Positions 37,094-45,423 of a stretch of 64,000 nucleotides of DNA are shown here, piece by piece. The notes beneath the pieces are model-generated. The model worked only from the letters and a program-made list of their open reading frames with translations. It made no database searches and was not told the DNA's origin. The position numbers were made by a program, and so were the translations under genes. Origin of the DNA: Sphingomonas sp. Root720 (GTDB taxonomy: Bacteria; Pseudomonadota; Alphaproteobacteria; Sphingomonadales; Sphingomonadaceae); NCBI RefSeq assembly GCF_001428605.1, contig NZ_LMID01000011.1:758704-822703 (forward strand), read 5' to 3'. Within the stretch, counting starts at the first letter, position 1, and the number at the start of each line of letters is the position of its first letter.

Positions 37094-37888
37094 ATGCGGA
37101 TCGTCCGCTTCCGCTATCTGGGCCGCCGCCGCTACGGCCTGCTCGACGGCGATGGCGTCCGCCCGCTGTCGACCAGCCCGTTCCGCGCCTTCCAGCAGGG
37201 ACGCGACCTGGCCGGCTGTGTCGAGGACGGCGTCGTCTTCGGCCGCGACGAAGTCGTCCTGCTGCCGCCGTGCGAGCCCGGCAAATATGTCGGGATCGGC
37301 ATCAACTATCGCGCCACCGCCGAAGCGCTCGGCATGGCCGTGCCCGACGAGCCGGTCGTCTATGTCCGCCCGCCGAGCTGCATCATCGGCGACGGCGACA
37401 GGATCGTGCTGCCCGCCGACGGCGACGTGGTGTGCGAGGGCGAACTCGCGGCGGTGATCGGCCGGCGGGGGCGGGACGTCGCCGAGGGCGACGTCGCCGC
37501 GCACGTCATCGGCTACACGCTGACCAACGACCTGATGGACGTCGCCCGCTTCCACAAGGACAAGGGCAATCCGAGCCTCGCCAAGGGGCGCGACGGCTTC
37601 GCCCCGCTCGGCCCCTGCATCGCGACCGGGCTCGACCTCGCCACGGCGGAGCTGGTGACCTCCGTCAACGGTGAACGGGTGCAGGCGGGCTTCGCGCGCG
37701 ACATGCTGTTCGGGGTCGAGCGCTGCGTCAGCCACATCTCGCGCTTCATGACGCTCGAGCCGGGCGACGTGGTCGCGCTGGGCTGCCCGCCCACGCCCGC
37801 GCGGATCGCGCCGGGCGATCGCATCGAAATAGGCTGCGCGCCGATCGGGACGCTCGCGAACGAGGTCGCGGGCGCGCCACGGACATAA
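37094..37888 (+). CDS. Fumarylacetoacetate hydrolase family protein
   Basis: This is a 264-residue protein. ATG 37094 was chosen, 8 bases after the HyuA stop; an in-frame ATG further up lies inside HyuA. The FAH fold is marked by GKYVGIGINYRATAEALG, VYVRPPSCIIGDGD, the metal-ligand Glu residues in VCEGELAAVIG and Asp in YTLTNDLMDVARFHKDKGNPS. The family cleaves C-C bonds of acylpyruvates or decarboxylates oxaloacetate. The usual TPGGVG segment is replaced by CPPTPARI. It is part of the hyuBA unit. Confidence 0.88.
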   Translation: MRIVRFRYLGRRRYGLLDGDGVRPLSTSPFRAFQQGRDLAGCVEDGVVFGRDEVVLLPPCEPGKYVGIGINYRATAEALGMAVPDEPVVYVRPPSCIIGDGDRIVLPADGDVVCEGELAAVIGRRGRDVAEGDVAAHVIGYTLTNDLMDVARFHKDKGNPSLAKGRDGFAPLGPCIATGLDLATAELVTSVNGERVQAGFARDMLFGVERCVSHISRFMTLEPGDVVALGCPPTPARIAPGDRIEIGCAPIGTLANEVAGAPRT

Positions 37889-37899
37889 GGGAGACGGGA

Positions 37900-38703
37900 A
37901 TGTATTATCCGGGACTCGAGGGGAAGAACGTCCTGCTGATCGGCGGGCATTCGAACCTGGGCCAGCATGTGACCTGGCATTTCGCAGAATCGGGCGCGAA
38001 CATCGTCATCGGCGCGCGCGACCTCGACCGTGCCGAGAAGGTCGCCGCGCGGGCGCGCGAGCTGGGCTCGGGCAAGGTCTCGGTCGTGTCGGTCGACGCG
38101 ACCGACTGGTCGTCGGTCGAGAATGGCATCGCGGCCACCCGGGCGATGGGGAGTATCGATATCCTATATCATGGCGTGGCCTGGGACATCCTCAGCCATT
38201 TCCTCGATCTCGACCCGCAGCTCTGGGACAAGATCTACGAGCAGAATTTCAAGAGCGTGCTGACCGCCTACAAGATCGTGCTGCCGATCATGATCGAGCA
38301 GAAGGGCGGCTGCGTCATCACGATGAGCAGCGTCATGGGCCGCAAGCCGACCCCGATCGAGCCGGTCTATGGCGCGCTCAAGGCCGGCCTGATCCACCTC
38401 GCCCAGACGCTGGCGCTCGACGTCGGCAAGCATGGCGTCCGCATCAACGTCGTCGCCCCCGGCGGCACCCCGCCCGCCGACCTGAGCGAGGTCAGCGCCA
38501 ATAGCTGCTTCCGCGGGTTCATGGGCGACATGGAGCAGTTCAAGGCGGTCGAGCAGGGGCTGGCGGCAGAGGTTCCGCTGCGGCGGCTCGGCCGGCCGGA
38601 GGATGTTTCGCACGCCGTGCTCTACCTCGCCTCGCCGGTGACGGGCGGCATGCAGACCGGCCAGGTGATCGGAGTCGACGGCGGCGTCTGGATGCCGAAA
38701 TAG
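37900..38703 (+). CDS. Short-chain dehydrogenase/reductase
   Basis: This is a 267-residue protein, 11 bases after the FAH gene. The cofactor motif GGHSNLGQ replaces the usual TGxxxGIG, the catalytic Ser is in VITMSSVMG and Tyr/Lys in VYGALKAG. A C-terminal QVIGVDGGVWMPK matches classical SDRs. The NAD(P) choice is uncertain: IGARDLDRAEK has Arg at the position favouring NADP. It probably oxidises or reduces an alcohol in the pathway of this unit. Confidence 0.9.
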   Translation: MYYPGLEGKNVLLIGGHSNLGQHVTWHFAESGANIVIGARDLDRAEKVAARARELGSGKVSVVSVDATDWSSVENGIAATRAMGSIDILYHGVAWDILSHFLDLDPQLWDKIYEQNFKSVLTAYKIVLPIMIEQKGGCVITMSSVMGRKPTPIEPVYGALKAGLIHLAQTLALDVGKHGVRINVVAPGGTPPADLSEVSANSCFRGFMGDMEQFKAVEQGLAAEVPLRRLGRPEDVSHAVLYLASPVTGGMQTGQVIGVDGGVWMPK

Positions 38704-38764
38704 GCGACATTTTAACATATTGAATTTCAAAGATATTTCATTGAAACGCTGCCGCGAAACGCTC

Positions 38765-38810
38765 TTGACAACGAAGCTGTTCGGAATAAACTTACTAAAC
38801 ATTCAGTTAA
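38765..38810 (+). promoter_or_regulatory. Promoter and operator of the hydrolase/oxidase/receptor unit
   Basis: TTGACA lies at 38765-38770, and the operator at 38791-38810 has halves CTTACTAAAC and ATTCAGTTAA. It matches the 33168 site at 17 of 20 positions. The segment TAAACT (38787-38792) is a plausible -10. The hydrolase ATG is 32 bases past the operator. Confidence 0.65.
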
Positions 38811-38842
38811 AAGATGTGGGCGGGAGCAGAGGGAGGTCGGCT

Positions 38843-39829
38843 ATGGCGGGCAAGGATGTTTCCCGATCGAGATGGATGGGCCGATGCCTGGCCTATGCCG
38901 CCGTCCTACTCGGCCTGGCCGTCGCGTCGCCACAGGCGCGCGCGGCGGACGCGGTGGCCGCGCCGACCGTCGAGACGGTCGCCGCCCGCGACATGCATTG
39001 GCGGGTACTGCGCTGGGGGCCGCGCGACGGCATCGGCGTGCTGCTGCTGCACGGCTTCCCGCAGGATGCCGACAGCTGGCGGCCGGTGGCGTCGGCCCTC
39101 GCCGCCGCCGGCTACAATGTCGTCGCCTTCGACCAGCGCGGCGCGTCCGCCGCGACGCTGTCGCGGTCCGGCGACTATGTCTTCGACAATTTCATGACCG
39201 ATGCGCTGGCGGTCGCCGACGCCACCGGGCTGCGCCGCTTCCACGTCGTCGGCTTCGGCTGGGGCGGGGCGATGGCGTGGATGGTGGCCGCCTATCATCC
39301 CGATCGGGTGCGCTCGATGACGACGCTGCGCTATCCGCATCCCGCCGCCTTCGTCGACGGGATCGAGCATGATCCCGAGCAGCGGGCGTCGTGGGAAGCG
39401 GTGCGCAAGGAGATCGGTCCCGACAATATCGACAAGCGCGCCGCCGCGCTGCTCGCCGACGGTGCGACCGGACTGCGCGCCTTCCTGCGCAAGAGCGGCC
39501 TGCCCGAGGATGCGACCGACCGTTATGTCGCGCGCCTCTCGCAGCCGGGCGTGCTGGTCGGCGGCCTGTCCTGGGGAACCGCGCTGGTGCCGGCGCAGTT
39601 CGCCGCCGTGCCGCCGGTGCGCGTGCCCGCGCTGTTCGTGTGGAGCAAGGGGCCGGCCGTCTCGGCATCCACGGTCAAGGCGTCGGCACGCTATGCGACG
39701 GGCCCCTATCGCGTCGTCGAGCTGAAGGACGTCGGTCATTTCATGATCGAGACCGCGCCGCAGACCGTCGCCGCGCCCATCCTCGGCTTTCTCCGGGAGG
39801 TCGACGCTCCGCCTGCCGCGCGGAAGTGA
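38843..39829 (+). CDS. Epoxide-hydrolase-like alpha/beta-fold protein, nucleophile missing
   Basis: This is a 328-residue protein from ATG 38843, with GGGAGG upstream. A signal peptide (AAVLLGLAVASPQARA) predicts export. The oxyanion segment LLHGFPQDADSW and the DQRG segment match epoxide hydrolases and dehalogenases. The nucleophile elbow, normally G-H-D-W-G-G, reads VVGFGWGGAMAW: the catalytic Asp is Gly. The downstream His region DVGHFMIE is present. It may be an inactive fold used for binding, or an enzyme with another mechanism. First in a unit with an FMN oxidase and receptor. Confidence 0.86.
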   Translation: MAGKDVSRSRWMGRCLAYAAVLLGLAVASPQARAADAVAAPTVETVAARDMHWRVLRWGPRDGIGVLLLHGFPQDADSWRPVASALAAAGYNVVAFDQRGASAATLSRSGDYVFDNFMTDALAVADATGLRRFHVVGFGWGGAMAWMVAAYHPDRVRSMTTLRYPHPAAFVDGIEHDPEQRASWEAVRKEIGPDNIDKRAAALLADGATGLRAFLRKSGLPEDATDRYVARLSQPGVLVGGLSWGTALVPAQFAAVPPVRVPALFVWSKGPAVSASTVKASARYATGPYRVVELKDVGHFMIETAPQTVAAPILGFLREVDAPPAARK

Positions 39830-39859
39830 TCGTCCCGGCCGATTTCAGGAAACACCGAC

Positions 39860-41029
39860 ATGGCTCTGCTTGATGCCCTGTGCCGCCGGCGCCTGCGCGC
39901 GGCCCATTCGATCGACGACCTGCGCGACGCCGCGCGGCGGACGCTGCCGCGGATGGTGTTCGACTATGTCGACGGCGGCGCCCAGTCCGAAAGCACGATG
40001 CGGCAAAACCGCGCCGCGTTCGAGCGCCATCGCCTGCTGTCGGCCGCGCCAGTCGACGTCAGCCGGCGGAGCACCGCCACCACGCTGTTCGGGCAGTCGC
40101 TGGCGATGCCGCTGATCATCGGCCCGACCGGCTATGCGTCGGCCTTCTGGCCGAAGGGCGATCTGGCGCTGGCGCGCGGCGCGGCGGCGGCGGGCGTGCC
40201 GTTCGTCGTCAGCAACGGCGCCAATTCGCGGCTCAGGGACATCGCCGAGGCCTCGGGCGGCCAGGCCTGGCTCCAACTCTACATCGCCCATGACAAGCAG
40301 TCGACGCTGGGCCTGATCGGCGAGGCGCGGGCGCTTGGCTTCGAGACACTCGAGGTGACGGTCGACACCGCCTTGCCGGGCCGGCGGATCCGCGACATCC
40401 GCAACGGCTTCACCGTGCCCTATAGCTGGACCCCGGACAAGGTCGTCGACGTGCTCCGCCATCCCGGCTGGATGCTGCGCGCGCTGCCGCACGGCGCGCC
40501 CCGGCCCGGCTTGATGCCGATGGAACAGGGGCGGAGCTGGGCGACCGTCTCCGAATTCGTCCGCTCGCAGATCAACCCCGCGATCGGATGGGACGACCTC
40601 GCATGGCTGCGCGACCAGTGGCCCGGCACGCTGATCGTCAAGGGGCTGCTTGATCCGGGGCAGGTCGAGCCGGCGATCGCGGCCGGCTATGACGGCATCG
40701 TCATCTCCAACCATGGCGGGCGGCAGCTCGACGGGGCGGTGTCGACGCTCGACGTCCTCCCCGATTTCGCTGCCGCCGCCAAGCAGCGTATTCCGCTGCT
40801 GATCGACAGCGGCGTCCGCACCGGCACCGACATATTGAAGGCCGTCGCGCTGGGGGCGAGCGCCGTCCAGGTCGGGCGCGCCACCCTTTACGGCCTGTCG
40901 ACCGCGGGCGAGGCCGGGGTCGGCCACGCGCTCGGCATCTTCCGCACCGAGCTCGACATGGCGATGGCGCTGGTCGGCCTCAACCGGGTCGCCGACGCGA
41001 CCCCGGCGATCGTCCGGACGATCGCATGA
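39860..41029 (+). CDS. FMN-dependent alpha-hydroxy acid dehydrogenase/oxidase
   Basis: This is a 389-residue TIM-barrel flavoenzyme. The N-terminal FDYVDGGAQSE, the FMN-binding PTGYASAFWPKGD and NGANSRLRDI segments, the VTVDTALPGRR region and the active-site SNHGGRQLDGA motif (His and Arg for hydroxy acid) are all present. VDSGVRTGTDILKA, here IDSGVRTG, completes the phosphate site. It belongs with lactate, mandelate and glycolate oxidases or dehydrogenases. The substrate is probably a 2-hydroxy acid from the pathway, such as the acid released from an ester. Confidence 0.92.
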   Translation: MALLDALCRRRLRAAHSIDDLRDAARRTLPRMVFDYVDGGAQSESTMRQNRAAFERHRLLSAAPVDVSRRSTATTLFGQSLAMPLIIGPTGYASAFWPKGDLALARGAAAAGVPFVVSNGANSRLRDIAEASGGQAWLQLYIAHDKQSTLGLIGEARALGFETLEVTVDTALPGRRIRDIRNGFTVPYSWTPDKVVDVLRHPGWMLRALPHGAPRPGLMPMEQGRSWATVSEFVRSQINPAIGWDDLAWLRDQWPGTLIVKGLLDPGQVEPAIAAGYDGIVISNHGGRQLDGAVSTLDVLPDFAAAAKQRIPLLIDSGVRTGTDILKAVALGASAVQVGRATLYGLSTAGEAGVGHALGIFRTELDMAMALVGLNRVADATPAIVRTIA

Positions 41030-41101
41030 TCCGCAGGCCGCCGGCCGGCCGCACAATATCCACCCTATTTGTATAGACATTATAGAAGGGGAGTGTCCAA
41101 G

Positions 41102-43432
41102 ATGAAGAAGAAGTCGATCCAGGGAGCGTCGTTGGCCGCCATGCTGATGGGCGTCCTGTTGCAGGCCCCGGCCTGGGCGGCCGACCGCGAGGCCGATGCC
41201 GCCGCCGACAGCGGCGAGATCATCGTCACCGCGCAGAAGCGCGCCGAGCCGCTCCAGAAGGTCCCGGTCTCCGCCTCGGTCGTCTCGGGCATCACCCTCC
41301 AGAAGCAGGGCGTCGGCTCGATCCAGGACGCCGTGCAGCATGTGCCGGCGGTCTATGTGTCGCAGGCCGGCCCCGCCAACCTGCTGTTCATCCGCGGCGT
41401 CGGATCGGGCGACAACAACCCGCTGTTCGAGCAGTCGGTCGCGACCTTCGTCGACGGCATCTATCGCGGCCGTTCGCGCTCGACCCAGTCCTCCTTCCTC
41501 GACATCGAGCGCGTCGAGGTGCTGAAGGGCCCGCAGAGCGTCTATTTCGGCAACAACTCGATCGCGGGCGTGTTCAACATCGCCACCAAGAATCCCGGCG
41601 ACCATTGGGAAGGCTACGTCCGCGGCCTGTATAATTTCAACTTCGACAATGCGACGATCGAGGGCGCGGTCGGCGGGCCGGTCACCGACACGCTCGGCAT
41701 CCGCGTCGCCGGGCTGGTCCAGCGCGGCGACGGCTGGCTGCTCGACAAGAGCAGCGGCATCCACATCCCGCGCGTCCGCAACTATGCCGGCCGGGTCACG
41801 CTGCTGTGGAAGCCAACCGACCGGCTGTCGGTCAACCTGAAGGCGCATGCCGAGCGCGGGCGCCAGAAGGGCGGCCTCGCCGCCAAGCTGACGAACTGCC
41901 CGCCGCTGCCGATCTTCACCAACGTCAACTTCGGCTGCACCGCGGCGATCGCCGCCGGCGACGACACCCGCCCCAATTATGTCCGCAGCCAGAACCCGGA
42001 CCAGGGCATCGACTTCGACGCGCAGTCGGCGATCTCGACGATCAGCTATGAGGCCGATCCGTTCACGCTGACCTCGGTGACCGGCTATTACCATCACAAA
42101 TATAATCTGAAGCTCGACGTCGACGCGGCGAGCCCCGACCTGGCCAACTTCACCGTGCCCGAGCGGTTCAGCCAGTTCAGCCAGGAATTCCGAGTGGCGT
42201 CGAACGGCACCGGCCCGTTCGACTATATGTTCGGCGCCTATTATGAGCATGACAGACTGCGCGGCCAGATCTACGCGAACTACGGCTTGTTCTCGCCGAT
42301 CCTGCCGGGGCTCGTCCCGCCGCTCGCGCCCTATCTGCCGTTCGGCCAGGCCGACGATTTCCGCCAGACCTCCGACATATACGGCCTGTTCGCGAGCGTC
42401 GTCGTCCGCCCGACCGACAAGCTCGACGTCACGCTGGCGGCGCGCCAGTCGTGGGTCGACAAGCATTTCGGCATCAACCAGTATTTCGGCACGGGGACGC
42501 AGCCCTTCGGTCCGATCATTCCGCTGCCGGCGGCGCTCGCGCCGATCGGGGCCGCGGTCGGGCAGCAGCTCGGCCTGGGGGTCGCCGGCTATCGCGCCGA
42601 GAACCGCTCGGATGCGCATTTCAGCCCGTCGATCACCATCGGCTACGACGTCGCGCCCGAAATCCGCGGCTATGCCAAATATGTCAACGGCTTCAAGGCG
42701 GGCGGCTATAACGGCCTCGAGCATACCGGCCTGCCGGGCACGCTGTCCTTCGGGCCCGAATATGTCGACTCCTACGAGATCGGCCTGAAGACCCAGTGGT
42801 TCAACCGCCGCCTGACCTTCAACATCGCCGCCTTCCGCAGCGATTTCGAAGGGCTCCAGCAGTCGGCGATCGGCACCAACGGCGTGCAGGGCGGCATCTT
42901 CCCGGTCGTGCGCAACGCCAAGGGCGCGCGCTCGCAGGGGATCGAGACCGACATGGCCTGGCGCGTGAACGAGCATTGGAACACCAGCCTGAGCCTGACC
43001 TGGCTCGATTCCAAGTTCACCGATTTCAAGAATGCCGGCGGATCGCCGACCGACATCGCGCTCGGCCATCCGACGATCGATCTGTCGGGCAAGCGCGGCC
43101 GCTACGCTCCCGAGCTGAGCGGCAATTTCAACGTCGAATATATGTTCGACCTCGGACAGTCGCTGCAGGTCAAGCTGCGGCCCGAGGCGAGCTTCACCAC
43201 CCGCTACAATATCTCGCCGAACAACGATCCGCTGCTGTGGCAGGAGGGCTTCGTCAAGCTCGGCGCGACCGTGTCGGTGGCCAACCCATCGCAGGGCTGG
43301 GAGTTCTCGGTCATCGGCAAGAACCTGACCGATCGCCGGATCATGAACTTCGAGGCGGGGAGCAACGGATCCTATATCATCGGCACCGAGGAGCCGTGGA
43401 GCATCTCCGCCCAGCTCCGGTACGACTTCTGA
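41102..43432 (+). CDS. TonB-dependent receptor
   Basis: This is a 776-residue outer-membrane protein from ATG 41102, with AAGGGGAG upstream. The signal peptide ends in APAWA. The EIIVTAQKR box, plug (VPVSASVVSG ... VEVLKGPQSVYFGNNSIAGVFNI) and a long barrel follow, ending SAQLRYDF. It shares the upstream unit with the hydrolase and FMN oxidase, and ends at a short GC-rich repeat. Likely uptake of the substrate of region 2. Confidence 0.93.
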   Translation: MKKKSIQGASLAAMLMGVLLQAPAWAADREADAAADSGEIIVTAQKRAEPLQKVPVSASVVSGITLQKQGVGSIQDAVQHVPAVYVSQAGPANLLFIRGVGSGDNNPLFEQSVATFVDGIYRGRSRSTQSSFLDIERVEVLKGPQSVYFGNNSIAGVFNIATKNPGDHWEGYVRGLYNFNFDNATIEGAVGGPVTDTLGIRVAGLVQRGDGWLLDKSSGIHIPRVRNYAGRVTLLWKPTDRLSVNLKAHAERGRQKGGLAAKLTNCPPLPIFTNVNFGCTAAIAAGDDTRPNYVRSQNPDQGIDFDAQSAISTISYEADPFTLTSVTGYYHHKYNLKLDVDAASPDLANFTVPERFSQFSQEFRVASNGTGPFDYMFGAYYEHDRLRGQIYANYGLFSPILPGLVPPLAPYLPFGQADDFRQTSDIYGLFASVVVRPTDKLDVTLAARQSWVDKHFGINQYFGTGTQPFGPIIPLPAALAPIGAAVGQQLGLGVAGYRAENRSDAHFSPSITIGYDVAPEIRGYAKYVNGFKAGGYNGLEHTGLPGTLSFGPEYVDSYEIGLKTQWFNRRLTFNIAAFRSDFEGLQQSAIGTNGVQGGIFPVVRNAKGARSQGIETDMAWRVNEHWNTSLSLTWLDSKFTDFKNAGGSPTDIALGHPTIDLSGKRGRYAPELSGNFNVEYMFDLGQSLQVKLRPEASFTTRYNISPNNDPLLWQEGFVKLGATVSVANPSQGWEFSVIGKNLTDRRIMNFEAGSNGSYIIGTEEPWSISAQLRYDF

Positions 43433-43495
43433 TTTGAGAGCATCTCTCGGCCCCTTGGTCCGGCGCGCAGAACGACGGGCCAGGGGGGCGAGCGC

Positions 43496-43781
43496 TCATT
43501 CGAGCCGCTTCGGCGCCGGCCGGGGAGCGGCGAGGCAGGGCGGCGAGAATCGCGCCAGTTCGTCACGGCAGGCGAAGCGTGTCGGATTGGTTCTGAATCG
43601 TCGCCCGGTGCGATGCCGATCACCTCGGAGAAGCGCTCATATTGCCGGTCGCGAGGATGAATCGATCGTCTTGGGTCGGATAGGTCTGGTAGGGCACGAT
43701 GTTGGGATGGGTGTTGCCGAGCCGCGTCGGTGCGATGCCGGAGGCGAGATAGTTCATCGCCTGGTTGGCCAGCGCCTCGAC
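43496..43781 (-). pseudogene. Broken CaiB/BaiF-type CoA transferase fragment
   Basis: On the minus strand the segment ANQAMNYLASGIAPTRLGNTHP ... YPTQDDRFILATGN matches the middle of family III CoA transferases. It then shifts frame, and remnants such as YERFSEVIG and TNPTRFACRDELARF appear in the other two phases down to a stop at 43498. Both ends of the gene are lost. It is a decaying fragment, not the same gene as the intact CoA transferase at 55797. Confidence 0.62.
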
Positions 43782-43854
43782 CAACTGACCGCACACCTCA
43801 GCGACTACAACTATGGGCACCGCCTCAAGACCTTATGCGGCCTCACGCCTTGGC
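43776..43854 (+). pseudogene. Transposase C-terminal fragment (IS481/integrase-core-like)
   Basis: The plus-strand segment LDQLTAHLSDYNYGHRLKTL, then CGLTPW, resembles the end of integrase-core transposases. It starts where the CoA-transferase fragment ends and stops where the recombinase begins, so it marks a former insertion. Confidence 0.5.
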
Positions 43855-44185
43855 TCTGGTCAAGCACCTCGACGATCCGGGCAAGGTCAGCGAGGCTGCG
43901 GGTCAGCCGGTCGATCTTGTAGACGACGATGCAGTCGACCTTGCCGGCCTTGATATCGGCGAGGCGCTGTTTGAGGGCAGGGCGGTGCATAGTACCGCCC
44001 GACAAACCGCCATCGTCATAGGCGGTGGGGACGAGCTTCCAGCCCTCGTGGCGCTGGCTGGCGATATAGGCCTCGCAGGCCTCACGCTGGGCGTCGAGGC
44101 TGTTGAACGCCTGTTCCAGGCCCTTCTCGTCGGACTTGCGCGTGTAGACCGCGCAGCGGATCGGCTTGCCGTCACCGGGCGGCAT
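43811..44185 (-). pseudogene. Truncated serine recombinase (resolvase domain)
   Basis: This 124-residue frame encodes the catalytic N-terminus of a large serine recombinase: IRCAVYTRKSDEKGLEQAFNSLDAQ (nucleophile Ser in the RKSD segment), DGGLSGGTMHRPAL and CIVVYKIDRLTRSLADLARIVE. Homology stops near 43855, where the transposase fragment begins, and the remaining residues to 43811 are unrelated. Full proteins are over 500 residues, so the recombinase is inactive. It overlaps the DUF2924 gene by 14 bases. Confidence 0.82.
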
Positions 44186-44618
44186 CGGGCTTCGCCTTCA
44201 GGCCGAAGAAGCGCGGGCCTGACCACGCCGCCCCGGTGATCTCGCGGGCGATGGGGGTGAGCGAGCGATACTGGCGATCCTGGAACTGGAAGCCGTCCTC
44301 CCGCACCAGCACATGGTAGATGGTGCCATGCCATTGCCGGACGAGCTTGGTCCCCGGCTTCATCGAGCGATCCTTGCCCAGATCGATGTCACCGGTCTCG
44401 ACGAGTTGCTTCGTCAGGCGCTTCAGCTCGCGGCGGGTGGCGGTGGTGAGGCCGCCGCGGACGCGCTCCTGCCTCTGCCAGGCGATGGCACGGCTGGCGA
44501 GGTCGCAACCCAGGCCGAGCGGCATCAGCTGGCCCTTGTGATATTTGCGCCATTCGGTGCGGAGCTGGGCCTGCGACAATGTAGCAAGCCCGGCCAGCTG
44601 GTCGTCGATGGCGGCCAT
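44172..44618 (-). CDS. DUF2924 domain protein
   Basis: This 148-residue protein (LSQAQLRTEWRKYH, then LVRQWHGTIYHVLVREDGFQF) matches DUF2924, which is found beside large serine recombinases in alphaproteobacterial mobile elements. It appears intact. Function is unknown; a DNA-binding or element-maintenance role is inferred from the neighbourhood. Confidence 0.85.
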   Translation of the reverse strand: MAAIDDQLAGLATLSQAQLRTEWRKYHKGQLMPLGLGCDLASRAIAWQRQERVRGGLTTATRRELKRLTKQLVETGDIDLGKDRSMKPGTKLVRQWHGTIYHVLVREDGFQFQDRQYRSLTPIAREITGAAWSGPRFFGLKAKPDAAR

Positions 44619-44870
44619 CAGTTGGCCAGCCGATAGCTGGTCTCGCCGGTGCGGCGGGTTTCCTTCAGAAGCTCCTGCTTCTTGCGGATCCCCGACAGGA
44701 AGGAGCGGGCGCTATGCGGCTGCCAGTGGGGCCTCCATGATCTCGGTGAGCGTCGCATCCCGATGGCGCGAGAGCAGCTTGGTGACGGTTGCGGCCTTGG
44801 AGGGCCGGGCATAACGGGTGCGCTGTCGACCGTCTGCGGGATGTCTTCCATGGTGGTTCTCCTCAGGGCG
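44618..44870 (-). pseudogene. DUF3489 domain gene with frameshift
   Basis: On the minus strand YARPSKAATVTKLLSRHRDA, then TLTEIMEA, runs in one phase and continues as HWQPHSARSFLSGIRKKQEL ... TSYRLAN in another, to a stop that touches the DUF2924 start. Together they match the DUF3489 C-terminal half. A single-base shift near 44725-44735 breaks it. The DUF3489-DUF2924-recombinase order is a known trio. Confidence 0.6.
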
Positions 44871-45029
44871 CGTGATTGCGTCCCACCACCCGGAGCCCCG
44901 TCGGTCGGACCGATCGGGGTGGCAGCACCGTTAAGGGCTGCGATCTAGTAGCAGCACCAGTGCTCCGTTTTTGAGCGAAGTCGAGCGGATTGTTCGGGGT
45001 GTCGATCAAATTTAGTTTTGCGCTGTTCG

Positions 45030-45385
45030 CTAACCTCGAAAGTGAGCGTGAGGCATCTTCCCCTGACGAAAATCAAGCGCGCCTAGGTAGTGGGCAGGTC
45101 GACGGAGCGCGATAAGACAGCCGAAGGCCAGCGCCGCGATGACCATCATGAAAACACCTGGACTGCTCTTCACGCCGAAGGCTGCGATCGAACCGGTAAT
45201 GACGATGGGGTCAGCGCGCCGAACAGCGTTGTGGCGATATCGTGCACGATCGCCACAAAGCTGGTCCGGATAGACACCATCGTCCGCTCGCGCTTCAATC
45301 CCAGCCCTTCATGGCTTCCAGCCGATTTCTCGAAGGTTCGCGCGAATAGCCTTACAAGAGCATCCGGTAACGCACTTTTGGGAAG
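45030..45385 (-). pseudogene. MFS transporter C-terminal remnant
   Basis: Minus-strand translation gives ALPDALVRLF ... SFVAIVHDIATTLFGALTP and, after a shift at a run of C, IVITGSIAAFGVKSSPGVFM, then MVIAALAFGCLIALRRPAHY. This resembles the last membrane helices of metabolite:proton symporters. No N-terminal part is visible. One lost base explains the shift. Confidence 0.5.
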
Positions 45386-45423
45386 CTCTCGCTAAGCCGG
45401 GACGTCCGAAATCCTTTCTAAAC

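Noticed and set aside
39845-43069. Very long open frame (over 1000 codons) on the minus strand
   Set aside because: It lies antisense to two clear genes (FMN oxidase and TonB receptor). Its composition is typical of a GC-rich shadow frame and no family motif is seen.
43433-43495. Terminator after the TonB receptor at 41102
   Set aside because: The GC-rich complementary stretches pair imperfectly and lack a T-run.
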